Assembly (NCBI GenBank): GCA_948470475.1
Contig: OX419347.1
Span: 4,076,072 to 4,140,071 of the forward strand
Direction: 5' to 3'
From: Galaxea fascicularis
Taxonomy: Eukaryota > Cnidaria > Anthozoa > Scleractinia > Euphylliidae
DNA length: 64,000 nt
Shown: in pieces, positions 43,871 to 56,234 of the stretch
How positions within the stretch are numbered: the stretch's first letter is position 1
How the letters are laid out: every line of letters starts with the position of its first letter
Position numbers and translations under genes: made by a program
Notes under the pieces: model-generated
Databases searched by the model: none
What the model saw: only the letters and a program-made list of their open reading frames with translations
What the model was told of the DNA's origin: nothing

Positions 43871-44630
43871 TTCACTATAAAAGTTAACGTTAAAAAACAA
43901 CGACGTTTCGACCGTTCGACGGTCATTTTCAAGTTGAACAGCAAAAAAATTTTTGAATGCGCTAAAATATATGCGATCAATTATAAAATGCTAATAAGAT
44001 ACTGACCAAAACTCTAAAATATTTACATAGAAACAATACCCGGCATACACACACAAAAAATAAAATCAGTAACATTGCGGCATGAAGAAACGCTAAGTAA
44101 ATAACTTCACGCGGATCGAGTCACACTGTTTGTTCAGATTTGGTTTAAGTTTGCGAATAAAAAGCATTTCAAAAATCAAACAGTCAAGTTTACTCTGACA
44201 CTTCTTTAAAAATCTCGAAGTTGTTTCCAATGGAATCCGGATCCCCTCCATGCTCGTCCTTAACGTGGTAGCCGATTGTTGAACGTCTCAAAATGGTTTT
44301 TGCTCGCCTGCTTTATCCTGAAACCCTCATAGAGAACACTCATAGAGTTACTGAGAATGTGTGTTCTAAACAGCAAGTATCCGTTGAACAAGATGCCCCC
44401 ATCAGAATTGTGTTACCGTTCAAAGACCAGAAATCGGCAAATGCGGTAAGACACCAACTCTGCGATCTCAGTTGAAAGATTAATGCCGTCGTCCAGCCTG
44501 TTTATAAGCATTTTATAATTGATCGCATATACTTTAGCGCATTCAAAAAATTCTTTACTGTTCAACTTGAAAATGACCGTCGAACGGTCGAAACGTCGTT
44601 GTCTTTTAACGTTAACTTTTATAGTGAAAT
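43871..44630. mobile_element. Penelope-like element, inverted head-to-head fragments with 130-bp inverted arms
   Basis: The outer arms (43871-44000 and 44501-44630) are inverted copies sharing ttcactataaaagttaacg and cgtttcgaccgttcgacggt. Between them, the plus strand (about 44293-44475) encodes a stretch with VLPFKDQKSANAVRHQL, typical of the region before the endonuclease of Penelope-like elements. The minus strand (about 44290-44090) encodes the end of a GIY-YIG endonuclease domain (KKCQSKLDCLIFEMLFIRKL and NKQCDSIRVKLF). Each piece is cut off at its 5' side and runs outward into an arm, a head-to-head structure known for this class. It carries no complete reverse transcriptase and is inactive. 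Confidence 0.75.
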
Positions 44631-44969
44631 CCGTTTCAAAAAACTCGTTGATTCGAATTTTTGGAGTTTGTGGATGAAAATCGAAACTTTGACTAAACTA
44701 CCCACAGAGAAGTAGTCTTCAGTGGTTCTCGTTGTTGCACTTTGCAAACTGGCTTGAATTTTAAGTCTACGGATCGACGAGTCCTAAAATGAGGCAACCA
44801 AAATAAAAGCATAATACACAGTGCTTTCCTGTAGGATTGTGCATTTGTGCTGTAAATTTGTACAAGATGTTCCACCTGTTCAGTCTGTGGATAAAATCGA
44901 GAAATAACCTGTTTGATATTCACTCTTCTTTTACATTTAAAAAGAGTTTTTTTGGAGAGAGTTAATGTA

Positions 44970-47900
44970 TTAAAATTTTGCACGGTGGGAAGATAATTTG
45001 GCATTTCTCCCATAAACAGCCCGGACCTGTTCGGCGCCAAATTGCCCATAAACAAAAATGCGCTCACTAGAAAAGCCCAGTTGGAAGAGAATGTGCATCA
45101 CGGACACAATCATCGTAGGCCCACCACAGAGCAGTATTTTATGCTCCTTTGTCTGAGGACCTGGAAAGTGATCAAGGATCATGGTCTTATCAATATGACC
45201 CTCCCCTCCCTTCCAGGATTCCTCTTCCGCGCCTTGGGACACCGCGTAAAAAACCCGAAAGCGGCCATCGTGAGCAGCGTAATCATCTAGCTCGTCTTTG
45301 AACATGAGATCGCACTTGTCGTCCGCGTAATACAGCATCGAGACGGAGGTCTGGTCAGCAGGATCCCCTACGATGTCACGCACCAGCTGAATACATGGGG
45401 TGGCGCCTGATCCACTGGCCAGCAAGCTCAAGTGTTTGATAGAATTGGGTGTGTATTCAAATCCACCGCATGGGCCACGGAACTCCACGAAGTCACCTGA
45501 ATATGACCAATGAAAAGGGCCATGAGAAAATTAAATGATTCTCGTGAACTGTGAACTAAAATTTTCACGCAGACAATTACATCCACACGGAATATGTGAC
45601 CGGAACCACGAAGTTAACACTACCGATGCATCTCCTTAACCAACCAAGCCATCGAGTCTGATGAGCTTTTTTCAATAGATATTTCCCAGCGCATCCCTGG
45701 ACGAATCAACAATTAAAAGAACTGAACAGCGCTAAGTTCAAAAAGGAAAGGTACCAAAAAACCCAGATGGTCGTGAGGAAAGTCTGAATTACTTTTTGTT
45801 GGAAAAGAAAATTGGTGAAAGATACATAAAATACTGATCTAACACATCGAGGAGCACCTTGATGTAGAACTGGCTACCTGATTTCAGTCTGTTTATTGTC
45901 AACTTCATTTTAAAATTATCCGCAATCATTTGTGTCCTACCTGGAGACAGGGCTTGAAATCTCCTGGACATCTCACCATGACTCTCGAACTTCATCACCA
46001 GATCAACTCTGCCAAATGTGTTGGTGGAGCTAACAGGCGAAAAATACCGTTGGCAATGCTGATCGCTGTCATTGTTCAAAGCAACCCTAGCTTGTAAGTA
46101 CTGACCCGAAAAGCAGCCAGTGTGTTGAGAAGCCTGGGGCAAGGCAAACTGAAACTGCGCTTGCTTGTCTCCAATTGGTGTAACCGACAAGAGCTCCAAG
46201 GAGACAAAATCGTCAGGGCTCAGAGCGGGTAGGTGTTGCACTCCATCTTTACTTGTGAAGGGACCCCGAGTGGCTGGGGGTGTGGTGCTGAAAGGGTTTT
46301 CAAATTCGGTGTCCTGGTACTTATCCTTGTCACCCTCAACCATTGGTTCATTCAATGCAACTTCACGCATTAACCGCTGAGCAACTTCCATCTTCTGATC
46401 GTCGTCCAGCTTCAGTAGTTCTGCATTCAGAGTCCGCCTATCAGTTGACTGTGACCTGAAAAAAAAAAAAAAAAGCGAAACGTCGGATTAAGAAGGAAAA
46501 AGTGAATGTCTAACGTTTTTCCTGACTATAACTTACTCTACATCACCTATCATGATAATAGTGTAAAACTAACTGGGCGGAGATTTGTTAGATTTTAGCT
46601 TCTTTTGCAACTACATATACTTCACTCTCTATGTATATTAACCCCGTTTTATTCATCTGTAGTATTTACTGCAAGTTACAGTTTATTAGCCTTTGTACTG
46701 AAGCGATTACAATCCTGGACAAAAAGGTTAAGAAAATTACGCTTTAAAGCATTTCTCGTTCCAGACAGGAATCAATTTAGCTGAAATCCCCCATCCCCCG
46801 TTTCAATTTTTTTTTTGTGCCCGTGAATGTTTCCCTCGCACAGCTTCCTAAAATCTGTACTGAATAGTAGGAGGATCGAGGAAACATTGTTGAGGCGCAC
46901 ATACTGGAGAAGTCGGGATTTTCAGACTCCAAGTGTCCCGTTTTCTCGTTCTGTCCAGAAACATACAGTTTAATTTGATTTATTGCTTACACCGGCTGCG
47001 CTTTTCTTACCACAGATCCAAACTTTCAGCTCCAAACAAAGCTGTTTTACCGATAAACTGCCGTAAGACCTCGTTACTTGGTCCCATTAGCCAACCAGCT
47101 CGCCCATCTCTCAAGAGACGTTCTAAACCTAACAATCGACGAAGAGCAAAGTTAGATGGGTGTATATCTTCGTTTCCTGTAACACGACTCGGGTACAACA
47201 GAACGACGTTAATACGATCCGTATAAGATCACGCACTATCCTGCAAGCACGCTTTCCTACTGGGGATATCGCGCGCGATTTACCCTACGGAACATCATAT
47301 GAGTGGAGGGGGGTGAGAGGTCGAGGGGGGGGGGAGGGGGGAAGATGGGCTTTTGGTTAGTTCTTGACTTTAATATTATGTCTCATTCTTATGGCTTTAT
47401 TTTTTTCTTTTCTTCATTTGTCGTATACCTTTAACCATTAAATTTTCGAAGGAGCAGCGAGGGAAGCCCTCACCCCCGAAATGAATTGCAAAAGAGGCTC
47501 CAATAGGAGAGCTTGCACGCAGTTGATTACTAAACTTTGAACTACTTATTACCACCAGTTATCATGATAACAGACTGAACTGGACTGCGCCTAGTCCTAT
47601 TACCATTATTGGTCAGATTAATGGGGTGTGTCATAAGTTAATATCTTCAAAGATTAAGAGTAGGAAAATTGCAGAGTGAAAAGGGTCGTCTCCTAATATT
47701 TTCCCAGCTCCTTACCGAGATCTCGCTTGTATCCAGCTCCCCCACAAGCCTGCATCATCTTGTCTGTTGCCTTGTTTACATTCTTGGCGCATTCAAATCG
47801 CAGCTGCCAACACCAGCAGGGATGTATTCTTGCAATACTGGCGACCAGAAAAAGAAAACGTATATTTCATCGAACGTCGCTTAGATCACGTTTTATAAAG

Positions 47901-50900
47901 TTACCAATGCGAGAAGCCTAAGAAGACTGCAGACTAAAAGTGCGGCAGACATAAGTTTATGAAATAATTGCACACATGGTTAGTTCATCTTGCATATTTG
48001 CGTTAACCTACTTCGAAAGGAAGAAGGTAGGAAAGATATTCTTCAAAGAAGTAATTTTTGGACGGACTTTTCAAGACCCGACTGAGTTGTCAGTTGATAT
48101 GCAAATTATGGAAGCCTTTTATGGCCTAAACAAGTGCTCAGATTTAAAACCAGAAACACTCTCCACCTAATACCGGTTGTGCGATTGTGTTGTCTTCGCA
48201 AACTAACCCGTTATTACAGCCTTAGTATTCCATTGTGCTCATTACTTTTATTCCTTTAAACGCAAGCGTGTGTTGAAATTGCCTTACAAGCGGACTTGGA
48301 CCTGTTCGTGGTCTGCAATGAGGAACAGCAGCGTCTACTCACCGTAAAGGTGCGTCCCAGTCCTTGTATACATTCCAGTCATTGTTGTTAGTGACGTCAT
48401 CCATCCGCTGAGCTATAGTGAAGGCCATTACCCGGCATGCATTAGTACCGCTCACCACTTCACCAAAATAGTCCTTGAGAAAGAGAGAGAAAGAAAGCGG
48501 AGAAAGAAAATAAAGTTTCTCCCTTGAAATGGGGTGAAAAGCTAGTAATGAAATTTGAAAAACTAAATTCGAAGCGCTTTTGTAGAGCAAATGGAGTTAT
48601 TTAGATTACCAATTGAGTGATCGATTCTCTTATTGTGTAATCTATTAATCGATCAATGGATCTATTGGTCGGTCACTGATTTGACTGATTGATTGCTTGA
48701 TTCGTGGATGAATGGATGGACGGAGGGATCCCTTTACTTTCTACTCACTTGAATCGACGGGTAATCACCAATGCGCATGCCTATATCAGCGTGCTCCTTA
48801 GTAGTCACGTGACGTCGAGCTATGTCGACAGCTCCCATGGCAATGCCATTCCAGCAAGATGACGTCATCAATGTAAATCTTGACGTTCCAACTTCGTCTA
48901 TGGATTTTCTCCCCTCACCTATGAATTTCAATCAAAATTCAGCGCTTCAGTCTGATCTACAGCTCATAAACGCTTTCCTCTTTTCTGCCTTATTAACCTC
49001 CTTCTTAATTTCCCTTCTCCTTCGAGCTGAGTACGAAGTCAAATAACAAGACTGAAAAGGCGCTAACCGTATTGTCCAATGAGTTGATCTTCAGTGACAG
49101 TGCTGTCACAAACGAGCGGACCTGATTGGTTCCCGTGCATACCCAAAGATGACCAATCAGCAGTGTTAGCGCGAACTTCATCCTGAAACGATATTACATT
49201 ACCGTTATTCTGCTTAACTCACAAGCGAAAAATGTGCGATCTTTGTTTGAAATTCTTGTCTATAAAGTAATTAAAAAATGGCAAGTAAGGTTTGCCAATT
49301 TTCAATTTGAACGATCACATAGATATTTCCCCTCAAATTTATGATCAAAGGAACCACAAGGAAGTGTTGTACTGAAATTTCAACTACCCGTAGAACGATT
49401 CACAACCGACTTGGGAATTAATCTTGAATAAATCGGAGATTTTATTCCAGTCTACAAACCTTTGAAAGTAGGAAGCACGACAGATTGGAAAAATCGCCGT
49501 CAAACTTTGGGCTAATTGTCATGATCACATAAAAATCCGCAAATCCAGCACTTGTAGCCCAGGACCCGTACTTCAGAAGCTTGATCCTACCATCCTCGGT
49601 CATCTGAGTCCGAGAAGACAGTGGGTACCAAAAATGTCCACCTGACGACAGAGAGGGACGTAAAAAATGACCTGGTGAAAAGGACTGGGAACTAGACCAG
49701 GAACGTCAAGAATTGACACTTTCACTTGTATGAATACAAAACATTTCCCATGGAAGGGCAAAGAACGAAAACAAATGACCAAAAAATACATGCAGTATAC
49801 CCTACGTCAAAACTCTTAATGAAAAAACTAAAAATGTTTAAGGATATTTTTTTTAAAACTTTTCCAAGGAATACCGCTATTGTTAAACTTTTTTCGAAGA
49901 CTGATTATTTCCCGAGAATTTGCCGATCATTCGCGAAAGTGATATGGAAGGTTTCCGACCAAAACACTACTCACCTGTGGCTGGGTCGCTGTAGGACACT
50001 GTCCCGATCAAAGTTTCCTCGTTAACGCGACGAAGAAGGTCTTGGATTCTAGCACTGGTGTGATGACGCATTAACAACGCACTCAAAGCAGTGTAGTGCA
50101 TAACTAAAGAAAGAAGAAAAGAAAAGAAATGGAAAGAGTTTATTCCATTTTTCCAAGACCAAAAAAAGAAAAGAAGTAGAGACTGTTTACTGATTGATTC
50201 TCTGATCGACTTGCGATAACTTGAAATTATGCAAATAAGTTTCAGTGCTAATTGCTGTAATCACGTGTTTAGTTGACTGCGAGCGCATGGCCATGTTATA
50301 CTCTAATAGCACAATCTAACAAGATACACCCTCTTTTCCCTAGAATCACTGGTAATTACACATTTCCTTTCATTTTATCTCATCCTCAATCCAAGGTTAA
50401 CTCAGGGAATATGACTCTCTTTTCAAGGTGGTTACTATTGTTACGTACAAATATAACATTGGAAACGTTTGAGGGAGTAAGATTGACAAAAAACGTTCTT
50501 AGTTTGGCCAGCTCTCCTGCAACATTTCTTCCCAATGGCTAATGTGCTTTATACTCACTGAAAACCATCGCAGTGCTCGGGCAGCCATATCTAGCGATGG
50601 TTTCCACCACCATAACGGAACACACATGGTTCTGCCCCAGGCCACCGAACTCTTTTGGTATGATCAATCCCAGGAGTCCTTGCGATGCTAATGCCTTCAT
50701 GTTCTTGTACGGGAACTCGTAATGCTGATCTGATATCACCTGACAAAGTGCATAGAAACTTATGTTAAACCAGTCGCTTCGAAAATAAAACATCCCTGGT
50801 CTCGGGCTAAATGACAAAAGAAATTCATTTAATTTGCACGGTTTGGGAAAAACAAACAGCCTTATGAAAGTATGGCTCAATGGCTCAAACATTAGCAGGA

Positions 50901-52175
50901 AATGTGTTCTCTCACAAGCATAAGGGGAAGCGCTAAAAAAGAAAACCTGTTATCTCATGTCAGCGCACATTCTGTTATGAAGGTGACAACCGCATAGCAT
51001 CAGATCGTTTTCACTTACGTGACCAGCGGCCATATTGGTTCAATGAAACAAAAGAAAGTATTTGCTTAAAAATAGAGTTTAATCCCTAGAGGGTTAGCCT
51101 TGTGCACCAACATGGCCGCCATTCCTTTGTTTTGGTACACCAATATGGCCGCCGTGACGTCATGAAAAAACGATCTATAGCGCATGCCTAGGTTACGTTA
51201 TGCGCATAACCATCGCATGTGGAAAGATCTTACATGTGTGTTTGGATGGAACATGAAAACCAGCCTTACTGCACAAGTTCTTTAGAGAGGCAGACTAGTC
51301 TGAAAATGATCTTAAACCAGGTTTCGTGCGACGGTGAGCAATTTTCGCACAAGCGACTTTGCATCAAATTCGTTGGGTCACCACTGAAAGTGCTAATGAC
51401 TTGTTAATATGAGCGCCCTGCGAGGTTCTCGCTGAAAAGTGTGAAAATAACATTCAGCGAAAATGGTTTTCTTTGTACTTGATTACCTTACTGTTGAAAT
51501 CTATTATTTTAGCTTGCTTTTGCGTCTACCAACTTTGCTTTCTGATGTGTTCAAAATGAGAAAGTACCAAACACAAAAACAGCGGATCTGTTAAGTTTTC
51601 TAGGCAGAAAACAATTTAAAGAGGACAAAGAATCAGTTGACGCCAATTGATAAAAATTTCTTAATTTCGTAGGAAAAGATGTTAAAACTGTTTTGCATAT
51701 TAACCTTTGCCAAAATATTTGGTACCGCAAAAATCTGGAGTCCATTACAAGAGTCTAAAAGTTTCTTCTGTTTTTATCCAGTGAATCTCAGTACACATTG
51801 AACGATTATTTCATGTAGGAGCTATACACTGTAAACAAAATTTTGTTTCTTTTCCTGTAATTAATATTGCAATCAATATTTGAGATCTAACTACAGGGTT
51901 CCCACGTTTGTCTTCAAAACGAAATCGTTCGCCAATTATCGGGCTTCTGTTTCCAGTCAGTATGATTTTCCAATGCGAAATAGTAATGTAGATTTTTTTA
52001 TTCTCTTTAAAACATACAAACTACTTACTGCATTCGGCCTCAATGTTGTCCGGCAAAGTTCAATGAGTTTTCTCTGAATTTCTTTCTGTTCCTCAGTCAA
52101 AAACCATTGTGGATCACAGTCAAACGACACACCCCAGAATGGACGTTTTCCCCACATTTTAGCCTCGGACTCCAT
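44970..52175 (-). CDS. acyl-CoA dehydrogenase / ferredoxin-reductase-like fusion protein, eleven exons
   Basis: Minus-strand exons: 52175-52029, 50739-50559, 50103-49975, 49641-49460, 49182-49068, 48918-48749, 48473-48343, 47837-47716, 47176-47011, 46455-45941 and 45496-44970. All are GT-AG with matching phases and give 794 residues. Residues about 30-445 form an acyl-CoA-dehydrogenase fold (GLIIPKEFGGLG; GMRIGDYPSIQ; QACGGAGYKRDLG). Residues about 525-785 form a flavin reductase of the ferredoxin-NADP-reductase/cytochrome-b5-reductase type: FAD motif RYFSP (584-588), GEMSRRF, nucleotide-binding GSGATP (648-653) and CGGP (743-746). The usual catalytic Glu of the YEGT motif is replaced (WLMGPSNE, Gly424), as happens in some family members that place the base elsewhere. 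The protein probably takes electrons from NAD(P)H to the ACAD flavin, so it may work as a reductase or oxygenase and not as an ETF-dependent dehydrogenase. Substrate and location are unknown; no clear targeting peptide. Confidence 0.88.
51002..51176. mobile_element. MITE with agatcgttttcac inverted ends, in intron 1 of the ACAD fusion gene
   Basis: The left arm agatcgttttcacttacgtg...ggccatattgg pairs with the right arm ccaatatggccgcc...gaaaaaacgatct. It contains two ccaacatggccgcc-like motifs. Non-coding. Confidence 0.7.
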
Positions 52176-52766
52176 CTTTGCTTGCTTAGTTCCAACACCT
52201 CTACACCTTGGTGTTTTGTCACAAGTCAAGCACTTTGCTCAAACGCTTCCAAACTCTAAGATTGTTGCCACTTTTTCGTTGCTTTTATGCATTTAAAATT
52301 TGATTATTCTTACGTCATGTGATTCAATTAATTTCCCCTCTTTTGCTTTGTTAAGGGTAAATTGGCTTTTAATGGTATTTTTGACAGAGTGCAAAACTGA
52401 CGAAAATAGGTATGGCAAAAATGTTGTTATGGACGTCAGAAATGAGTCAATAAAAAAGCTTGATATTGCATTCAGAAATCCGGTTTAAGTGGAAAGAACG
52501 TGCGGTAAATTCTTGTTTACGCCTTTGACAAAGGCTTAATTTTCAGATTTGACAGGCAAATGGACTAAGCTAATCCGTTCTTGACGCTGTGTCTTTTTGA
52601 TAGAAAGCATTGCTCTGTTTGTAATAATATGAGGTTTTTTCGCTTATAAACTGTAGACACCATGGCAGAGGGTCTCAGTGGGAAGGGGCTAGCTTTCACG
52701 GTTAACTTACGTGAAAAAATAAGAAACGTCCCTTATTGAAAATGAAACTAATATCTTTGCTTTTCT

Positions 52767-52930
52767 TAGCCTGCGTAGCTGGTGGTTTTGTTTTTTTGTT
52801 GGAGCGCGCGAGCGAGCGGCGAAGTCCTCGAAGGCCCTCGAAGGCGTAGCTCTCCGCCCCATTCTCCTCGCGGCTTCGCCGCTCACTCGCGCGCTCTAAC
52901 GGAAAACAAAACCGCCAGCCACGCAGGCTA
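52767..52930. mobile_element. GC-rich foldback MITE (tagcctgcgtagc ends)
   Basis: The left arm tagcctgcgtagctggtggt...gagcgcgcgagcgagcggcg and the right arm (cgccgctcactcgcgcgctc...ccgccagccacgcaggcta) are near reverse complements over about 60 bp each, with a 40-bp centre. It is far more GC-rich than its surroundings. Confidence 0.8.
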
Positions 52931-53619
52931 TACTTTTTTGGGATCTGTGTGTTACTGAGGAGGGTCTTAGTCTTGTCAGACAAGCCTAGCGGGACGTAGA
53001 CTCTATCAGAATGTCAGCGAGTAGAGCAAAGGAGGTAAAACGGTGTCGAGTGCTCTGACGTCTCTAGATAGCTCGAAATACTCCCTATCCTACTTTTCAA
53101 ACTAAAAAAATGACGCGCTTTTTTTTCGATTTTTCCACGGCCGGCGGCTAACGGTTATTTTTTGGTCATTTTCACGCCTAATGGTTAACCCCATTGAGTT
53201 TCATGGTTAACTGTTAACCCCATTGAGACCCTCACGGCAGAGGGGAGGGGTTAGAAGTGATCCTAATTGCCTAAAATGTATGAAAAAATTCCCTTTTAGA
53301 ACTATCCAGTGTATCTACTTCATTAACAGCTAAAGTTACCCACATGTTTGGTTCAGTGGCCGAATAGTAAGATATCCAATTGGTCTCCTAAAATCGGAAA
53401 GCTCGTCTGGCTAAACCACATATTTCAATGTACTCATGGATCGGTTATATTGGTCATACAGTTAGTTGTAGATCCCCTCCTCCATCCCTCCCCCTCCCCC
53501 CCCCCCCCGCCTCGCGCTTGTCTTACACCAATGCGAGTCGATCAGTTTTCTTGAGTACTTCGTGCATTTACAGTTTCGTAAGCGACCGGGGGAGGGCCGG
53601 AATGCAGTGGGGGGTGGGG

Positions 53620-53830
53620 GGAGAGGGCCGGGCAGGGCCGGGCAGGGCATTGGCCTCCCATCAATGTGGCCCGGGATCGATTCCCGGACACGACGCCATA
53701 TGTGGGTTGAGTTTGTTGTTGGGTCTCGTCTCCGAGGGTTTTTTCTCCGGGTACTCCGGTTTTCCCTACTCCTCAAAAACCAACATTTCCACTATTCGAT
53801 CTCAACACTCGGACACCTTTGGAACGAGTT
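53620..53830 (+). repeat. SINE, family 2
   Basis: It has a tRNA-like box B (gggatcgattcccgg near 53672) and the body ttttttctccgggtactccg followed by ctcctcaaaaaccaacattt, matching the 19390-19680 copy. It ends at about ggaacgag (53825). The 3' microsatellite tail is not preserved. Confidence 0.75.
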
Positions 53831-54271
53831 ACTTTGAGTTAATCAGTGCACCGTGGGTAAACAAAATTTACATTTTTACAGCGCCCATCTTATTCAACGC
53901 TAGCATTCTGGCGTCGCTGAAGAGCCAAGAATTCCTGAATACATTTTGTTCATTTCCGTGTGCGGCAGCAGGTCAGACTGGAAGTTTCTTCCTGCCATGA
54001 AATTGATAACAGTGTGCTAGTCTGAGATCCAATTTTTCAGAGTGTACGACACTCTGCAGTACCTCGTTAAACGCATAGGCGAAAAGGGGATTCTACAACA
54101 AATACGATCTAGAGGGTGAAAGAACAAACAGGGGAAGGGTTCAAGGTAGACTTTAATCTGTAGCCGAAAACAAGACTTATACAAGGCACTCGCAATAAAG
54201 GCCAGGGAAGAAAACGTGGGTTCCATCAGAACCTAAACTGCGCGGCAATCGTCTTCCTTTCAGGCCCAAGA

Positions 54272-54553
54272 CAGGGGCGTAGCCAGGATTTCTAAGCAGG
54301 GGTTCCAAATTGGTTCCAACGAAAACGGTCGGTCTAAAATCCTTACATTACGTACGTACAAATAGATACCACAATGACGTTTACTGTACTTATTGTAAGC
54401 ATAGAACAAAACGAAGAATTTCAGGAATCGAGAGTCCATTACACTCTTGCTGGGATAAAATCACTGTTAAAAATAGGAGAAGGAGGGGGGGTCCTTGGCG
54501 CGAGAGGGGGGGGGTTCCGAAACCCCTGGAACCCTCCCCTGGCTACGCCCCTG
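54272..54553. mobile_element. MITE with caggggcgtagcc inverted ends and CAAGA duplication
   Basis: The element begins CAGGGGCGTAGCCAGG and ends CCTGGCTACGCCCCTG, an exact inverted repeat, and is flanked by CAAGA on both sides (54267-54271 and 54554-54558). The interior includes G-rich tracts. It has no transposase; the superfamily was not assigned. Confidence 0.8.
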
Positions 54554-56234
54554 CAAGAAGCAAGCAAGCCAAAGCTCTTTTTCTTTTATTCCCTCGCCTT
54601 TCGCGCTGTCGAATAGAAACCAACTGCTAAACAGGCCAGCCATACCAAAAATGGCGTAATTATAAAACATAATAATCACTTCTACAGCCTTTTGATACAA
54701 GAAATCAAATCCTAGGAATGGAACTTTTAACTATGTCTCACGGTATCACAGTTGAAAGCTATGGTGCTGCGAGAGAAAGCGGACTTTTCAGCTTAGCTTT
54801 GTTGCGGTGACGGAATACGCGAAAAGCAAGGTTTACATAATCAGAGTTGACTCACCTACTCGCTTAATTTTACTTATTTACTTACTTTACTTTGCTTTCC
54901 TACTTTGCTGTCATATATACAGTACAGAGAAATTTAACGACTATCATGTCACTGATATTAACTGCTATTAACAAACCTATACCCACGAATTGAAAATGAC
55001 TTACTACAATTGTAGGGAAAAAACGTAAAATTGAATGTTTTGTGTTAAAAACTTCTCTTAACGCGCAGCTTGTTAGAATAATGTCCGACGCGTACGCCGA
55101 CAGTTTCTCCCGAAAAAATTACATTGGGTAAGAAGCGAAAATTTGCGGGTAACTGTAAAATCATATGGCAATCCTCTTCTGTTACTTAGCAAAGCAAAGA
55201 GGAATTTGCTCAGGTGGCAGCCGTGAATTGCTTTATGCAAAGAGCAAAAATAACTTCAAACGGTTGAATCAGGGGTAGTTAATTACAAGCTAATACGAGA
55301 TGCCCTTCAATCGTATGATCTCAGAAGCCTCGTTCCTTTAAGGACGGATGATTGCAATTTGATGAGTCTGAAGACAGAACATGCTATTACCTTCAACGTG
55401 ACCTCACCAAACTATCACAGAAAAATCTTTGCAATTTAAGGAAGGGAGGGGGGGGGGGGGGATTCGGGTTAACTGATGCCTTTTTTCCGTATATTTTTCC
55501 TCCAAAATTTCGCCTCGATTTCATTCAATCGAAAAATGTCTCCATTACGTTCGAGTTCTTGCTACAGTAAATGTTTGTGAATTTTTTTTGACTTTTGGAT
55601 CGTTTTGAAAGAAAAATAGTGGGGAGTGGAGTTGAAAGTTAAAGAAAATTGGAAAATACTGGATTTCAAGGTGGTGACAAACGCCAGATAGTCTGCCACC
55701 ACAACAAGGTACCCCTAAGGCAATAAGCGGACTGCCTGATTTCTGTGTTACCTTTCCTACCCTTCTTTCTTCCATTCTCAATTTACCTAATTTACCGACA
55801 AATTAAGAAAGAATGCCCCCTTAATCTTTGATCGCGTTTTATCATATGAGCAAGTTAAAATGGTTGTTGTTTTCAGATGGTTTTTAGCTTTAAATTTGAT
55901 CTTAGATCACATTTTCATATTCTGAAATTAATCCGGTTTAGGAACGAGAGCATAAGTGGAATAAATTAAAAAAAAACAACAACAACTACTACGTCTAAGC
56001 CACCCTCAGTTCATGGAATAACCACACCGGTAATTTTTGTTGTAGGAAGAAGTATCAAAAACATGTACCAGCAAAAAAGAAACCCATCAATGACGGAAAC
56101 ATCGTCACACCGTTTAAACTTCAAGAGACAGTCGTTCAACGAATTATTACTAAGGCTGTCTGATCAGTTTTTACATGTTGACTAGGCAGTTTGGTGTGGG
56201 CATGATGATAGCGTGCATTCTGAACTGTCATCAA

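Larger units (their letters stand above)
52176..56234. other. intergenic region with several short elements
   Basis: Between the ACAD fusion and the LRR gene no additional gene was recognised. It includes a foldback element (52767-52930), a SINE (53620-53830), a MITE (54272-54553) and homopolymer runs (poly-C near 53500, poly-G near 55445). Confidence 0.45.

Noticed and set aside
53428..54000. 190-codon plus-strand open frame
   Set aside because: It crosses a poly-C tract and a SINE; the translation is a mix of Pro/Ser runs and repeat sequence.
55440..55462. G-run as a regulatory quadruplex
   Set aside because: It is a simple homopolymer in intergenic DNA; several similar G and C runs occur (47310, 53500, 54485, 63800) with no gene-linked position.
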